Shown here: one piece after another, positions 55,257 to 64,000 of the stretch | Layout of the letters: each line of letters opens with the position of its first letter | How positions within the stretch are numbered: position 1 is the first letter of the stretch | DNA from: Nocardia goodfellowii | GTDB taxonomy: Bacteria > Actinomycetota > Actinomycetes > Mycobacteriales > Mycobacteriaceae | NCBI RefSeq assembly: GCF_017875645.1 | Contig: NZ_JAGGMR010000001.1 | Coordinates: forward strand, 4,960,001-5,024,000 | DNA length: 64,000 nt | Direction: 5' to 3' | Program-made: the position numbers and the translations under genes | Notes under the pieces: generated by a model | The model's database searches: none | Told to the model about the DNA's origin: nothing | What the model saw: the letters and a program-made list of their open reading frames with translations, nothing else

Positions 55257-55499
55257 ATGTCATCGACTCGGCGTGTGCGTGTGTTCGCAGACCGCGGCTC
55301 CGGCCGGCGGAGCGGAACTGTAACGGCATTTCCGGACGCGGACCTGAACGGCACGTGGCCGGTTCCCGACCTCAACGGCCAGGCATTCTTCAGCCATCTC
55401 AATATCCATCTTACGGAAACGCCGCTCGTCAACGATCAGGAAGTCGCGACCGCCGCACGTCAGCAACTGGACAAAGTCATTGCGGCCCTTCGCAAATGA
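55257..55499 (+). CDS. Small hypothetical protein
   Basis: 80 residues, MSSTRRVRVFADRGSGRRSG then NDQEVATAARQQLDKVIAAL. No recognised domain. Starts 5 bp after the previous stop on the same strand, which is the main support. Confidence 0.35.
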   Translation: MSSTRRVRVFADRGSGRRSGTVTAFPDADLNGTWPVPDLNGQAFFSHLNIHLTETPLVNDQEVATAARQQLDKVIAALRK

Positions 55500-55638
55500 C
55501 AAGCCACTTCCCAAGCTGATCGGGATGCGATAGCGGCCGAGCTGAATCGCGCTGTCCCGAAGGCCGATTCTGATTCTCGTGAGAATTGTTCGGAAGAGGC
55601 GTTGCCGCGTCTTGAAGATCAGGTGAATTGATCCGGAT

Positions 55639-56721
55639 ATGACACAGCAGCCACCGGGACACCAGCCGTATGGCCCGCCTGGCCACCACCCGTTCCAGGG
55701 GGCGACGCCGAATTCGGTTCCGCCACAGCCCTACCCAGTTCGTGGCCTACCACATGGAACCCAATATCCTCACCCCGTCCCTGGCGGTGCCAACGGTCGC
55801 TACCAGCCACCGCGGCCCCCGATTAGTGCGCCAGCCGTCATCGCGGTGGTCGTCGCGGTGATAACCCTGGTTGTGGGCGCTGTGGTGATCGTGGCGACCA
55901 ACCAGGACGGCGACGGCCGGCGGGCAGCCTCGCCGGAGACGAGCAACTCCAGTACCTTTTCGACTCCGTCCAAACCGGCGACCCTTCAGCTGCGTCCGGG
56001 CCCGATCGAAGCACTCGGTGACCATCCCCTGCTCAATGACACCGCTGCCGGATTGCGAAACTTCAGTTGCGACTGGCTGCCGTGGGGGACAAGCAGAGAA
56101 GCTGTCACCCGCTTCCTCGACCGCGCCGCTCTGTGTATGGATCAGTCATGGCGACATGCGTTGACCGACAAAAAGATCGCGTTCTCCAGCCCGAATCTGA
56201 GCGTGCCCGCGACCGCGGCGTCGGCCACGGGACCTTGCATCAACGGAGATGAATCGAATTGGGCCGCCTTCTACTGCTCGGCTAACAACACCATCTACAT
56301 GCCGATGGATACGATCCAGATACAACGCTACGGAAACGACGCCACTATTTACCTGGCCCTCCTCGCGCACGAATACGGACACCACATCCAAGCCATTTCC
56401 GGAATCAGCATAAAGGCGCACAAGGACATGAGCAGTGCCGGTTCCGATAGCGCCGCGGGCCTGGAACTGTCCCGCCGCCTCGAGTTGCAAGCCCAATGCT
56501 TCGCGGGCATGTTCCTCGGCGCCACCCAACACACCGGCGCTATCGCCGCCGATGCCGGGTGGCGCGCCATCAAAGACAGCTACAGCCGCGGCGCCCACCC
56601 TGGCCAGGCCCGCGATCACGGATCACCCCAGAACTACGGCTGGTGGGCCGAACATGGGTACACGACCAACCGCCTCGCCGAATGCAACACCTGGAATGCA
56701 GCGCCCGCCTCAGTCTCATAA
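55639..56721 (+). CDS. Neutral zinc metallopeptidase (YpfJ-like)
   Basis: 360 residues. A Pro-rich cytoplasmic head (1-62), a membrane helix (VIAVVVAVITLVVGAVVIVA) and an outer domain with the zinc motif LLAHEYGHHIQAIS; ELQAQCFAGMFLG supplies the third ligand Glu, and ARDHGSPQNYGWWAEHGY follows. Cys pairs (FSCDWLP, ALCMDQS, GPCINGD, FYCSANN) fit an extracytoplasmic location. Membrane-anchored protease, substrates unknown. Confidence 0.87.
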   Translation: MTQQPPGHQPYGPPGHHPFQGATPNSVPPQPYPVRGLPHGTQYPHPVPGGANGRYQPPRPPISAPAVIAVVVAVITLVVGAVVIVATNQDGDGRRAASPETSNSSTFSTPSKPATLQLRPGPIEALGDHPLLNDTAAGLRNFSCDWLPWGTSREAVTRFLDRAALCMDQSWRHALTDKKIAFSSPNLSVPATAASATGPCINGDESNWAAFYCSANNTIYMPMDTIQIQRYGNDATIYLALLAHEYGHHIQAISGISIKAHKDMSSAGSDSAAGLELSRRLELQAQCFAGMFLGATQHTGAIAADAGWRAIKDSYSRGAHPGQARDHGSPQNYGWWAEHGYTTNRLAECNTWNAAPASVS

Positions 56722-57097
56722 GCCTGCGCGGGACCGGCACGAGGACGAGAACCGGCGTGACCGCTCGGCGATCACCGGGCACTTCCTCAAGCCCGATACC
56801 AACCGCCGCCACACCGACACCACCGTCACCGAGAACGGGTAGCCCCCGGGCTTCTGCGGGCCCGCTACGAGCAGGGCCCAGGCAACGGCCTTCGTGTTGC
56901 GCGGACTGGATGTCGACGGGCGCTATGGCGTCCGGGAGCTGGATGGGGCAATTGGTCACGCTGGTCTGGGTGCGCAGGAACGCCGCCAGCAGCGAATACA
57001 CCGTCGTGTGGTCGGGTGGGGAGTCCGCGTCACGGCAGCACTCCCCGGGCAAGAACTACGATCCTGATGTGATCGACAAGTATGAGGAATTCGGCCC
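56722..57097. other. Gap with possible gene remnants
   Basis: No intact gene supported. A short reading of ENRRDRSAITGHFLKPDTNR then HTDTTVTENG to the stop near 56842 resembles the small SAxTGxFV..PxTTV proteins of mobile elements and may be a remnant. The rest, to 57097, shows only weak overlapping frames. Confidence 0.4.
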
Positions 57098-57679
57098 ATG
57101 GTGGCGCCAGCAGAATGGGTTGCCGCCACGATGAGGACGCTCGATGTCGCGGGCCACGGGGTTGCCGCTGTCGGCGAAGACGCCGCGGACGCCGCGTATC
57201 CCGTTGCCCAGACCCTCACGGCCACCCAGTCCGCAACCACCGGATACGAAGCGGTTGGGAATGTCCGTATTTTGGTTGAGGTGCTGCGTCGCCACGGCGG
57301 CATCGCACCCAGGGCACTGCTAGGCGCCGAGTTCATCGCGGGGAACGGACCGAGCACGCTGATAGAAGTCGGAGTTGCATCCTTCGGCATGCTCGAGAGC
57401 GACGACCAGCCAACGTGCCGGAGCCGCCTGTGGAACCGTCCATTTGTCTCGGGTCTGCCAACAGAGTTGGCGAGCGCTGTTCTGCGCGGCCTGACAGCTC
57501 GACCTCATATAGTGCTGCCACCCGGCGTACTTCGGGTAGACCGTGCGGGGTTCGATGTCATGAACTCTTCGGAAAAGATCTTTACCCAAACGGCGGCACT
57601 TTTGAGCCTCGCTATCTCGGCGAAGCTACGCGGCGACGACCCCGAGCCTGGGCTCCGGGCCGCTATCGAGAGCTGGTAA
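57098..57679 (+). CDS. Hypothetical protein
   Basis: 193 residues with no recognised domain: EDAADAAYPVAQTLTATQSA, VRILVEVLRRHGGIAPRALL and GLPTELASAVLRGLTARPHI. ATG 57131 is an alternative start. Codon bias is weaker than in core genes. May be spurious. Confidence 0.35.
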   Translation: MVAPAEWVAATMRTLDVAGHGVAAVGEDAADAAYPVAQTLTATQSATTGYEAVGNVRILVEVLRRHGGIAPRALLGAEFIAGNGPSTLIEVGVASFGMLESDDQPTCRSRLWNRPFVSGLPTELASAVLRGLTARPHIVLPPGVLRVDRAGFDVMNSSEKIFTQTAALLSLAISAKLRGDDPEPGLRAAIESW

Positions 57680-57860
57680 CTCCGGCTGACTCCCGCAGTA
57701 CGCCTGGGCCTCGACGGCGCAGTCCTCCGAACCGGTCGCGCGGCGGTGGGCAAGCTCGCTTGCTTTTTCGCCTCGGCGGCCAACCGGATCGAACGCGTGT
57801 AACGAGTCCGGAATTTTCGTTGGATGTGAACAGCTATCAGATCGGAACGGAAGCGGAACT

Positions 57861-58133
57861 GTGAAAAGCCCCGTCATGTATTCAGCAGCGCTCGGAGCGC
57901 TGCTCGGTGCGGTATTCAGCGGCGTCTTCTGGTGGCTGATCGTCGGCGGAACCGGAACGACATCACTGACCTGTGCGACGATCGATCCACAAATGACCGA
58001 GACGGTCGAAGTCGCGACGGCGTATGAGCCGTGGACGGTCTCCATCGGGCTAGTTGTTGTCGGAGCGCTCGTCGGATCGGTAGTCGGACTGTTTGTGAGA
58101 GCAGCTAGCTATCGCGGAGCGGAGGCTTCGTAG
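57861..58133 (+). CDS. Small two-helix membrane protein
   Basis: 90 residues from GTG. Helices VMYSAALGALLGAVFSGVFW and TVSIGLVVVGALVGSVVGLF flank a short outer loop. GGAACGGAAGC upstream may be the ribosome site. Function unknown. Confidence 0.5.
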   Translation: MKSPVMYSAALGALLGAVFSGVFWWLIVGGTGTTSLTCATIDPQMTETVEVATAYEPWTVSIGLVVVGALVGSVVGLFVRAASYRGAEAS

Positions 58134-58478
58134 CGCGGTAACTCTTGCCAATCGATAACGGCCAGTTAGGAATTGGTGTGCACCCGCCGAACCCCCACCT
58201 ACGCCAATTGGCATCCCGCTTGGTCCAAGTAGGCCGTGAAGCTGAGGATGGCGAAGACGGTCACCAGGAAAATTACGTCTTTTCGGGTGGTAGCAGGCTC
58301 GTCAGCGTCGTCGTGACGTGTCCCATCGGGCTGATCGTCCATAGGGTTGACAGTAATTCCGGGGGAGTCCGGGTGGGGGATTCCATCGGTACGCCGCGCA
58401 TCGCGCCGGTGAACTTTCGACCCTGGCCGGTTGGGTGCGGTGCCCGCTCCGGACGGGAGCGGGCACGCGCGCGGTAGC
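58134..58478. other. 345-bp gap before glpK
   Basis: No gene supported. Contains a 10-bp palindrome GCCAATTGGC (58203-58212). No obvious terminator for glpK. Confidence 0.5.
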
Positions 58479-59993
58479 TCAGTCCTCGTCCTCGACCCAG
58501 TCGAAGGTCTTGGTGACGGCCTTTTTCCAGTTGCGGTATTCGCGGGCGCGGCGGTCTTCGTCCATGGCGGGGGTCCAGCGCTTGTCTTCGGCCCAGTTCT
58601 GCCGGATGGCGTCTTCGGATTCCCAGAATCCGACGGCGAGTCCGGCGGCGTAGGCGGCGCCGAGGGCGGTGGTTTCGGCGACGACGGGGCGGATGACCTC
58701 GACGCCGAGGATGTCGGCTTGGAACTGCATCAGCAGTTCGTTGACCACCATGCCGCCGTCGACTTTGAGAGCGGTCAGGGCGACGCCGGAGTCGGCGTTC
58801 ATGGCGTCGATGACTTCGCGGGTTTGGAAGGCGGTGGCTTCCAGGACCGCGCGGGCGAGGTGGCCCTTGTTCACGAATCGGGTGAGGCCGACGATGCCGC
58901 CGCGGGCGTCGGATCGCCAGTACGGTGCGAATAGTCCGGAGAAGGCGGGCACGAAGTAGGCGCCGCCGTTGTCTTCGACGCTGCGGGCGTGCTCTTCGAT
59001 CTCGGCGGCGGTGGCAATCATGCCGAGGTTGTCGCGCAGCCACTGCACCAGCGAGCCGGTGACCGCGATGGAGCCTTCGAGGGCGTAGACCGGTTTGGCG
59101 TCACCGATCTTGTAGCAGACGGTGGTGAGAAGTCCGTTCTGCGACAGCACCTTGTCGGTTCCGGTGTTGAGGAGCACGAAATTGCCGGTGCCGTAAGTGT
59201 TTTTGGCTTCGCCGGGGGACAGGCAGGCTTGGCCGAAGGTGGCGGCCTGCTGGTCGCCGAGGATGCCGGCGATGGGGACACCGGCGAGGGCGCCGCGCGC
59301 CCGCACCTGGCCGTATACCTCGGAGGAGGAGTAGATGCGGGGGAGCATCGACAGCGGCACACCCATTTCGGCCGCGATGTCGGCGTCCCATTGCAGGGTG
59401 TCGAGATCCATCAGCAGGGTGCGGGAGGCGTTGGTGGGATCGGTTCCATGCACGCCGCCGTCGACTCCGCCGGTCATGTTCCACAGGATCCAAGTGTCCA
59501 TGTTGCCGAATGCCAGTTCGCCGGCTTCGGCTCGCGCGCGGGCGCCTTCGACGTTGTCGAGGATCCATTTGATCTTCGGGCCGGAGAAGTAGGTGGCCAG
59601 CGGCAATCCGGTCTTGTCCCGGTAGCGTTCCTGGCCGCCGCCGAGCCGGCCGAGTTCTTCGGCGATCCGATCGGTGCGGGTGTCCTGCCAGACGATGGCG
59701 TTGTAGACGGGTTCGCCGGTGGCGCGGTCCCAGACGACGGTGGTTTCGCGCTGGTTGGTGATGCCGACGGCGGCGATATCGGCGGCGGTCAGATCGCCTT
59801 TGGCGAGGGCTCCCGCGACGACGGCGCGGGTGTTCTCCCAGATTTCGGCCGGGTCGTGTTCCACCCATCCGGCGCGCGGGAAGATTTGGGCGTGTTCGCG
59901 CTGGTCGACCGCGACGACCGTGCCCGCGTGATCGAAGATCATGGCGCGGGTCGAGGTGGTGCCCTGGTCGATCGCTGCGACGTATCGTGACAT
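58479..59993 (-). CDS. glpK: Glycerol kinase 1
   Basis: 504 residues, FGGY kinase. Signature parts: [20 protein letters not shown] (ATP/phosphate 1), [34 protein letters not shown], the [10 protein letters not shown] substrate loop, [14 protein letters not shown], and [20 protein letters not shown]. It phosphorylates glycerol after uptake. AAGGAG precedes ATG 59993. Downstream of glpF in the same operon (56 bp). Confidence 0.96.
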   Translation of the reverse strand: MSRYVAAIDQGTTSTRAMIFDHAGTVVAVDQREHAQIFPRAGWVEHDPAEIWENTRAVVAGALAKGDLTAADIAAVGITNQRETTVVWDRATGEPVYNAIVWQDTRTDRIAEELGRLGGGQERYRDKTGLPLATYFSGPKIKWILDNVEGARARAEAGELAFGNMDTWILWNMTGGVDGGVHGTDPTNASRTLLMDLDTLQWDADIAAEMGVPLSMLPRIYSSSEVYGQVRARGALAGVPIAGILGDQQAATFGQACLSPGEAKNTYGTGNFVLLNTGTDKVLSQNGLLTTVCYKIGDAKPVYALEGSIAVTGSLVQWLRDNLGMIATAAEIEEHARSVEDNGGAYFVPAFSGLFAPYWRSDARGGIVGLTRFVNKGHLARAVLEATAFQTREVIDAMNADSGVALTALKVDGGMVVNELLMQFQADILGVEVIRPVVAETTALGAAYAAGLAVGFWESEDAIRQNWAEDKRWTPAMDEDRRAREYRNWKKAVTKTFDWVEDED

Positions 59994-60049
59994 CCGGTGG
60001 TGCTCCTTCGAACGGGTGGAAAGCTGTTGCTGCTGAGTATGTTCGGTGC

Positions 60050-60844
60050 TCAGAAGATGAGCTGCGAAACCAGTCCGGCGGCGATGCCGCCGAGTGCGGG
60101 GCCCAGGACCGGCACCCAGGCGTAGGCCCAGTCGCTGGAGTCCTTGGTCTCCTCGGCGGTGGGGGCCGCGGCGGCACCCAGGCTGGGTGAGTGGGCGACA
60201 GCGGCGGCGGTGTGCCGCATCGGCAGCACGGCGTGCGCGATGCGCGGGCCGAGGTCGCGGGCGGGGTTGATGGCGTAGCCGGTGGGGCCGCCGAGTGAGG
60301 CGCCGATGCCGACGACCAGCAGAGCCGCGGCGAGCGGGCCCAGGCCCGACGGTGTCTTACCGAGCGACACGATCACCAGGACGAGGACGAAGGTGGCGAT
60401 GAACTCGGTGGCCAGGTTCCAGCGGTAGTCCCGGATTTCCGGGCCGGTGGCGAAGACGGCCAGCTTTTTGCCCGCGTCGGGTTCGGCGTCGAAGTGCTTC
60501 TTGTAGGTCAGGTAGGTGGCGCAGGCGCCGAGGAACGCGCCGAGGAATTGACCGGCCAGATAGACCAGGGTGGCTCCGAAGCTGACCGCGACCCCCGGCG
60601 CGTATTCGTCGGCTCCGCTGCTCGCGATGCCCAGGGTGACCGCCGGGTTGAGGTGACCACCGGACTTGAAGGCGATGTAGACGCCGGCCATGACGCCGAA
60701 ACCCCACCCGATATTGATGAGGAGCCAGCCCCCGTCGAAGCCTTTGGATTTCGCCAGCAGCACGTTGGCCACCACGCCGCCGCCGAGGAGCAGCAGCACC
60801 GCGGTTCCGGCCAGTTCGCTGACGAATACGGTTGCGAGACTCAC
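60050..60844 (-). CDS. glpF: Glycerol facilitator (MIP family)
   Basis: 264 residues, six helices and two half-helices with NPA boxes [10 protein letters not shown] and [15 protein letters not shown]; the D after the second NPAR favours glycerol over water. GTG 60844 is chosen because GGAG lies 5 bases before it, whereas the upstream ATG 60859 has no ribosome site. Tail rich in Ala/Pro ([14 protein letters not shown]) lies before the last helix. Operon with glpK 1. Confidence 0.92.
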   Translation of the reverse strand: MSLATVFVSELAGTAVLLLLGGGVVANVLLAKSKGFDGGWLLINIGWGFGVMAGVYIAFKSGGHLNPAVTLGIASSGADEYAPGVAVSFGATLVYLAGQFLGAFLGACATYLTYKKHFDAEPDAGKKLAVFATGPEIRDYRWNLATEFIATFVLVLVIVSLGKTPSGLGPLAAALLVVGIGASLGGPTGYAINPARDLGPRIAHAVLPMRHTAAAVAHSPSLGAAAAPTAEETKDSSDWAYAWVPVLGPALGGIAAGLVSQLIF

Positions 60845-60921
60845 GTTGTCTCCATTCATTTTTCGAGGGTCGAAAGTGCGCGGGACGTTACGGTCGGGTT
60901 TCGAGGGCGGCAACGACGTGC

Positions 60922-60938
60922 GTTCGACATTGCCGAAC
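60922..60938. promoter_or_regulatory. Candidate IclR operator 1
   Basis: GTTCGACATTGCCGAAC, a GTTCG/CGAAC dyad in the glpF-iclR divergent region. The core GTTCGACATTG recurs at 61059. Confidence 0.45.
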
Positions 60939-61058
60939 GCCCGCCGTGGCGGGGGCACTGGACGGTCGGTACGCTGCGGCTCACTATGACTCAGATCACA
61001 TTCGCGAAGCCGCAGGTCACGCGGGTGACGCCGGGTGGGCGGGGAAAGCCGAAACCGA

Positions 61059-61072
61059 GTTCGACATTGTCG
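61059..61072. promoter_or_regulatory. Candidate IclR operator 2
   Basis: GTTCGACATTGTCG, including the palindrome CGACATGTCG-like CGACA-T-TGTCG, 30 bp upstream of the regulator start. Same core as the site at 60922. Confidence 0.45.
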
Positions 61073-61101
61073 TACTGCTTCGATGAAATACGTTGTCCGC
61101 T

Positions 61102-61866
61102 ATGCCAGGCCCAGTGCAATCGATCGAACGAGCCGGCGCGATTCTGCGCCTGCTCGCCCGCGGCTCCGGCCGCCTCGGAGTCGCCGAAATCGCCAGTACG
61201 CTCGATCTCGCGAAGGGCACCGCGCACGGGATCCTGCGCACGCTGCAGGCGATCGGTTTCGTCGAGCAGGAGCAAGCCGGTGGTAAATACCGGCTCGGCG
61301 CCGCGCTGCTGCACTTGGGCACCAGCTATCTCGATGCCAATGAGCTGCGCTCACGGGCGATCAACTGGGCCGATGCCCTCGCCGCCCGCAGTGGCGCGGC
61401 CGTGCGGATCGGTACGCCCGCCGACGGCCAACTGCTGGTGGTGCACCACGTCTTCCGGCCGGACGACACTCCGCAAACCCTCGATATCGGCGCGTTGCTG
61501 CCGTTGCATGCCACCGCGCTCGGCCGGGTTCTGCTCGCCTACGACAGCGATCTGGCGTTGCGAGTGCGTACCGCCGGATTGCCCGCCTTCACCCGCCGCA
61601 CCTGCACCGATCCGGCATTGCTCAGCGCATCGCTGGCCGAGGTCCGCGAGCACGGCTGGGCGGGCGAATACGGGGAGCTGGTCCCTGGCGAAGCGGGCAT
61701 CGCCGCCCCGATCCGCGCGCACGGCGGCCTCGTGGTCGGGGCCATCGGTATCGCCGGAGCCGCCGAGCGACTCTTTCCGAGCGTGCGGCGACCGGATCCG
61801 ACACTGCTCGGGTACGTGCGGGACGCGGCTCGCGCGGTTTCCCGAGACCTGGTCGCGGTCAAGTAG
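61102..61866 (+). CDS. IclR-family regulator of glycerol genes
   Basis: 254 residues. The winged HTH starts VQSIERAGAILRLLARGSGR, LGVAEIASTLDLAKGTAHGI. The ligand domain shows PLHATALGRVLLAY, EYGELVPGEAGIAAPI and VVGAIGIAGAAERLF. Position between glpF-glpK and a second glpK implies control of glycerol use. ATG 61102 is preferred over TTG 61093. Confidence 0.9.
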   Translation: MPGPVQSIERAGAILRLLARGSGRLGVAEIASTLDLAKGTAHGILRTLQAIGFVEQEQAGGKYRLGAALLHLGTSYLDANELRSRAINWADALAARSGAAVRIGTPADGQLLVVHHVFRPDDTPQTLDIGALLPLHATALGRVLLAYDSDLALRVRTAGLPAFTRRTCTDPALLSASLAEVREHGWAGEYGELVPGEAGIAAPIRAHGGLVVGAIGIAGAAERLFPSVRRPDPTLLGYVRDAARAVSRDLVAVK

Positions 61867-61917
61867 TCCGGGGGCAACTGCCGCTCCCGGTGCGTTCCAC
61901 CTATCGGGAGGCGCACG

Positions 61918-63441
61918 ATGCAGCGCTATGTGATGGCCATCGATCAAGGCACCACCTCCACCCGCTGCATCGTGTTCGACGCCGGTGGCCGGCTGGTCTC
62001 GGTGGCTCAGCGCGAACATCAGCACTACTTTCCGAAACCTGGCTGGGCCGAACAAGACGCGATGGAGATCTGGCGCAATGTCGACCGGATCATGCCGCGG
62101 GCGCTGCGCGAGGCGGGCATCGACCGCGCCCAGATCGCGGCGCTGGGCATCACCAATCAGCGGGAGACCAGCGTGGTGTGGGATCGGCACACCGGCGTCC
62201 CGGTGGGCAAGGCGATCGGCTGGCAGGACATGCGCACCGAGGATCTGGTGCTCGAACTAGGCGCGCATCCCGACGCCCACCGCGTGCTCGAACTGAGCGG
62301 ACTGCCGCTCACGACCTATTTCTCCGCACCTAAACTGCGCTGGCTGCTGGACTCGGTACCCGGGCTGCGCGCTCGCGCCGAACGCGGCGATGTCCTGTTC
62401 GGAACCATGGAGACCTGGCTGATCTGGAATCTGACCGGCGGCGCCGACGGCGGCATCCATATCACCGACGTCACCAACGCCAGCCGCACCCTGTTGATGA
62501 ACCTGGAAACCCTGGCCTGGGACGCGGACCTGTTGTCCTTCTTCGATATTCCGCGCGCGATGCTCCCGCAGATCCGGTCCAGCAGTGAGGTGTACGGCGC
62601 GACGCGGCGGGTGGTGCCGGGCATCCCGATCGCCGCCGCCCTCGGTGATCAGCAGGCCGCGCTGTTCGGGCAGACCTGTTTCTCCCCGGGCGAGACCAAA
62701 TGCACCTACGGCACGGGCAGTTTCCTGCTGCGCAATACCGGCCCCGCTCCGGTCCGGTCGGCGCACGGCCTGCTCACCACCGTCGCCTATCAGATCGGTT
62801 CCGCACCGGCGGTGTACGCGCTGGAAGGGTCCATCGCGGTGACCGGTTCGCTGGTGCAGTGGTTCCGGGACGGCCTCGGATTGATTTCCAGCGCACCGGA
62901 GATCGAGACCCTCGCGCGCACCGTCGACGACAACGGCGGCTGCTATATCGTTCCGGCCTTCTCCGGGCTGTTCGCCCCGCACTGGCGCAGCGAAGCCCGC
63001 GGCATCATCGTCGGCCTGACGTCCTATGTCACCAAGGGGCATCTGGCCCGCGCGGTCTTGGAGGCCACCGCCTGGCAGACCCGCGAGGTAGTGGACGCGA
63101 TGAACGCCGACTCCGGGTTACAGGCCACGGAATTGAAAGTCGACGGCGGCATGACCACCGACCATCTGCTCATGCAGACCGTCGCCGACGTGCTCGATAT
63201 ACCGGTGATGCGTCCGATGATCATCGAGACCGTCTCGCTCGGCGCCGCCTACGCCGCCGGACTGTCCGTCGGCTACTGGGCGGATCTGGAAGTGCTGCGC
63301 CGCAATTGGCATCGCGCCGCCCAGTGGTCACCACAGCAGGACCCGGAACGGGTGCGGGCCGAGTACGTCAAGTGGAAGCGCGCGGTGGAACTGACCTTCG
63401 GCTGGTCCCAGCCCACGCGCTCGAACCTTGTGTCCGGATGA
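61918..63441 (+). CDS. glpK: Glycerol kinase 2
   Basis: 507 residues with the same FGGY landmarks as glpK 1: [99 protein letters not shown]. Clearly paralogous but diverged throughout. 51 bp after the IclR regulator; TATCGGGAGG is the ribosome site. Possibly the regulated or higher-affinity isoform. Confidence 0.95.
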   Translation: MQRYVMAIDQGTTSTRCIVFDAGGRLVSVAQREHQHYFPKPGWAEQDAMEIWRNVDRIMPRALREAGIDRAQIAALGITNQRETSVVWDRHTGVPVGKAIGWQDMRTEDLVLELGAHPDAHRVLELSGLPLTTYFSAPKLRWLLDSVPGLRARAERGDVLFGTMETWLIWNLTGGADGGIHITDVTNASRTLLMNLETLAWDADLLSFFDIPRAMLPQIRSSSEVYGATRRVVPGIPIAAALGDQQAALFGQTCFSPGETKCTYGTGSFLLRNTGPAPVRSAHGLLTTVAYQIGSAPAVYALEGSIAVTGSLVQWFRDGLGLISSAPEIETLARTVDDNGGCYIVPAFSGLFAPHWRSEARGIIVGLTSYVTKGHLARAVLEATAWQTREVVDAMNADSGLQATELKVDGGMTTDHLLMQTVADVLDIPVMRPMIIETVSLGAAYAAGLSVGYWADLEVLRRNWHRAAQWSPQQDPERVRAEYVKWKRAVELTFGWSQPTRSNLVSG

Positions 63442-63458
63442 GCGGCCGCGCGTGCACG

Positions 63459-64000
63459 TCAGTTCCCGCCGGGGTTGAACAGCCGGGCTACGTCGGTGGC
63501 CTTCCCCGCTTCGGGGCTGCTGATCTCGAAGTACTCGGCGGGAGATACCTGGTGTAGCGAAGCGATGACGGCGGCCGGTACGGATTCGATTTTTGTGTTC
63601 AGAGCTCGCACGTTGCCGTTGTACAACCGTCTCGCCGCGGCGATCCGGTCTTCGATATCGGCCAGTTCTTGTTGCAAGACAAGGTAATTCCGTACGGTGC
63701 CCACGGTGGGGTATTGCTCGGCGAGAACCCGCAGGTTGCCCAATGCGGTGCTGAGCGCGTTTTCCGCGGTAGCCACCTCGTCCGGCCGAGGGGATGCCGA
63801 CATGGCAGTGCCCGCGACCTGCGCACGATTACGTGCCACGACCACCGCCTCCAGGATTCCGCGTTCGAAGGTCGCGGCCTGCTCGACCGTGGCGACGAGA
63901 TTCGGCACCAGGTCATGGCGGCGTTGCAGTTCGACACCGACCTGCCGCCACGATTCGGTGACCAGATTCCGTAACCGCACGAAGTCGTTGTAGGCCGCGA
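63459..64000 (-). CDS. LemA-family protein (5' end outside window)
   Basis: The frame is open to the window edge: AAYNDFVRLRNLVTESWRQV, GVELQRRHDLVPNLVATVEQ, then QYPTVGTVRNYLVLQQELAD and EDRIAAARRLYNGNVRALN. These are the standard LemA motifs. The N-terminal membrane helix lies beyond base 64000. Function unknown; LemA proteins are membrane-anchored helical bundles. Convergent with glpK 2 (17 bp). Confidence 0.88.
   Translation of the reverse strand, partial: AAYNDFVRLRNLVTESWRQVGVELQRRHDLVPNLVATVEQAATFERGILEAVVVARNRAQVAGTAMSASPRPDEVATAENALSTALGNLRVLAEQYPTVGTVRNYLVLQQELADIEDRIAAARRLYNGNVRALNTKIESVPAAVIASLHQVSPAEYFEISSPEAGKATDVARLFNPGGN

Overview
The window is high-GC DNA from a mycolata-type actinomycete, most likely a Nocardia or close relative (inference). 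It combines an LprG-type lipoprotein, UdgX, a mycobacterial-style PKS11/PKS18-like type III polyketide synthase, an F420-type luciferase-like oxidoreductase, a FadE34-like double acyl-CoA dehydrogenase and very high GC at third codon positions.

1-9 kb is ordinary chromosome: the end of an AhpD-like gene, an APC permease divergent from a CoA-disulfide-reductase-like flavoprotein, an ankyrin protein, UdgX, a YbdK-type ligase, an AI-2E-type transporter and a class I amidotransferase. 8.9-14.7 kb is a compact leftward cluster: cytochrome-b5/desaturase fusion, type III PKS, cyclic-peptide-type ABC exporter with a Pro/Gly-rich insert, and acyltransferase. It looks like a small lipid/polyketide biosynthetic operon. 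14.8-24.3 kb holds an LprG-like lipoprotein, a dicarboxylate symporter, a DUF4239 protein, a repeat-rich secreted protein, hemerythrin, and a three-gene operon of serine hydrolase, histidine kinase and response regulator. 24.3-33.8 kb has two MFS exporters, a MerR/metallo-beta-lactamase pair and an alpha/beta-hydrolase, GH3 and MFS operon with a divergent XRE regulator. 33.9-39.7 kb is a TetR-controlled catabolic operon (LLM oxidoreductase, enoyl-CoA hydratase, fused acyl-CoA dehydrogenase, SMP-30) with two matching operators.

39.7-54.2 kb is a tRNA-Leu integration hot spot. It contains an IS5-type transposase remnant fused to a serine-recombinase tail, two inverted identical tRNA-Leu(GAG) genes, and an 11.2-kb island bounded by 15-bp direct repeats of the tRNA 3' end. 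The island is a complete-looking type I-C CRISPR-Cas locus: cas3 faces left; array 1 (14 repeats) lies between cas3 and the rightward cas5-cas8c-cas7-cas4-cas1-cas2 operon; array 2 (17 repeats, the last degenerate) follows cas2. A second decayed serine recombinase sits just outside the right boundary. Notable details are a one-base frameshift near the start of cas1, an internal ribosome site in cas8c that would produce Cas11c, and two arrays whose repeats differ by a base-pair-preserving change.

54.2-58.2 kb is accessory DNA (SnoaL-like protein, small hypotheticals, YpfJ-type metallopeptidase). 58.4-63.4 kb is a glycerol locus: glpF-glpK leftward, and an IclR regulator plus a second glpK rightward. 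A LemA gene runs off the right end.
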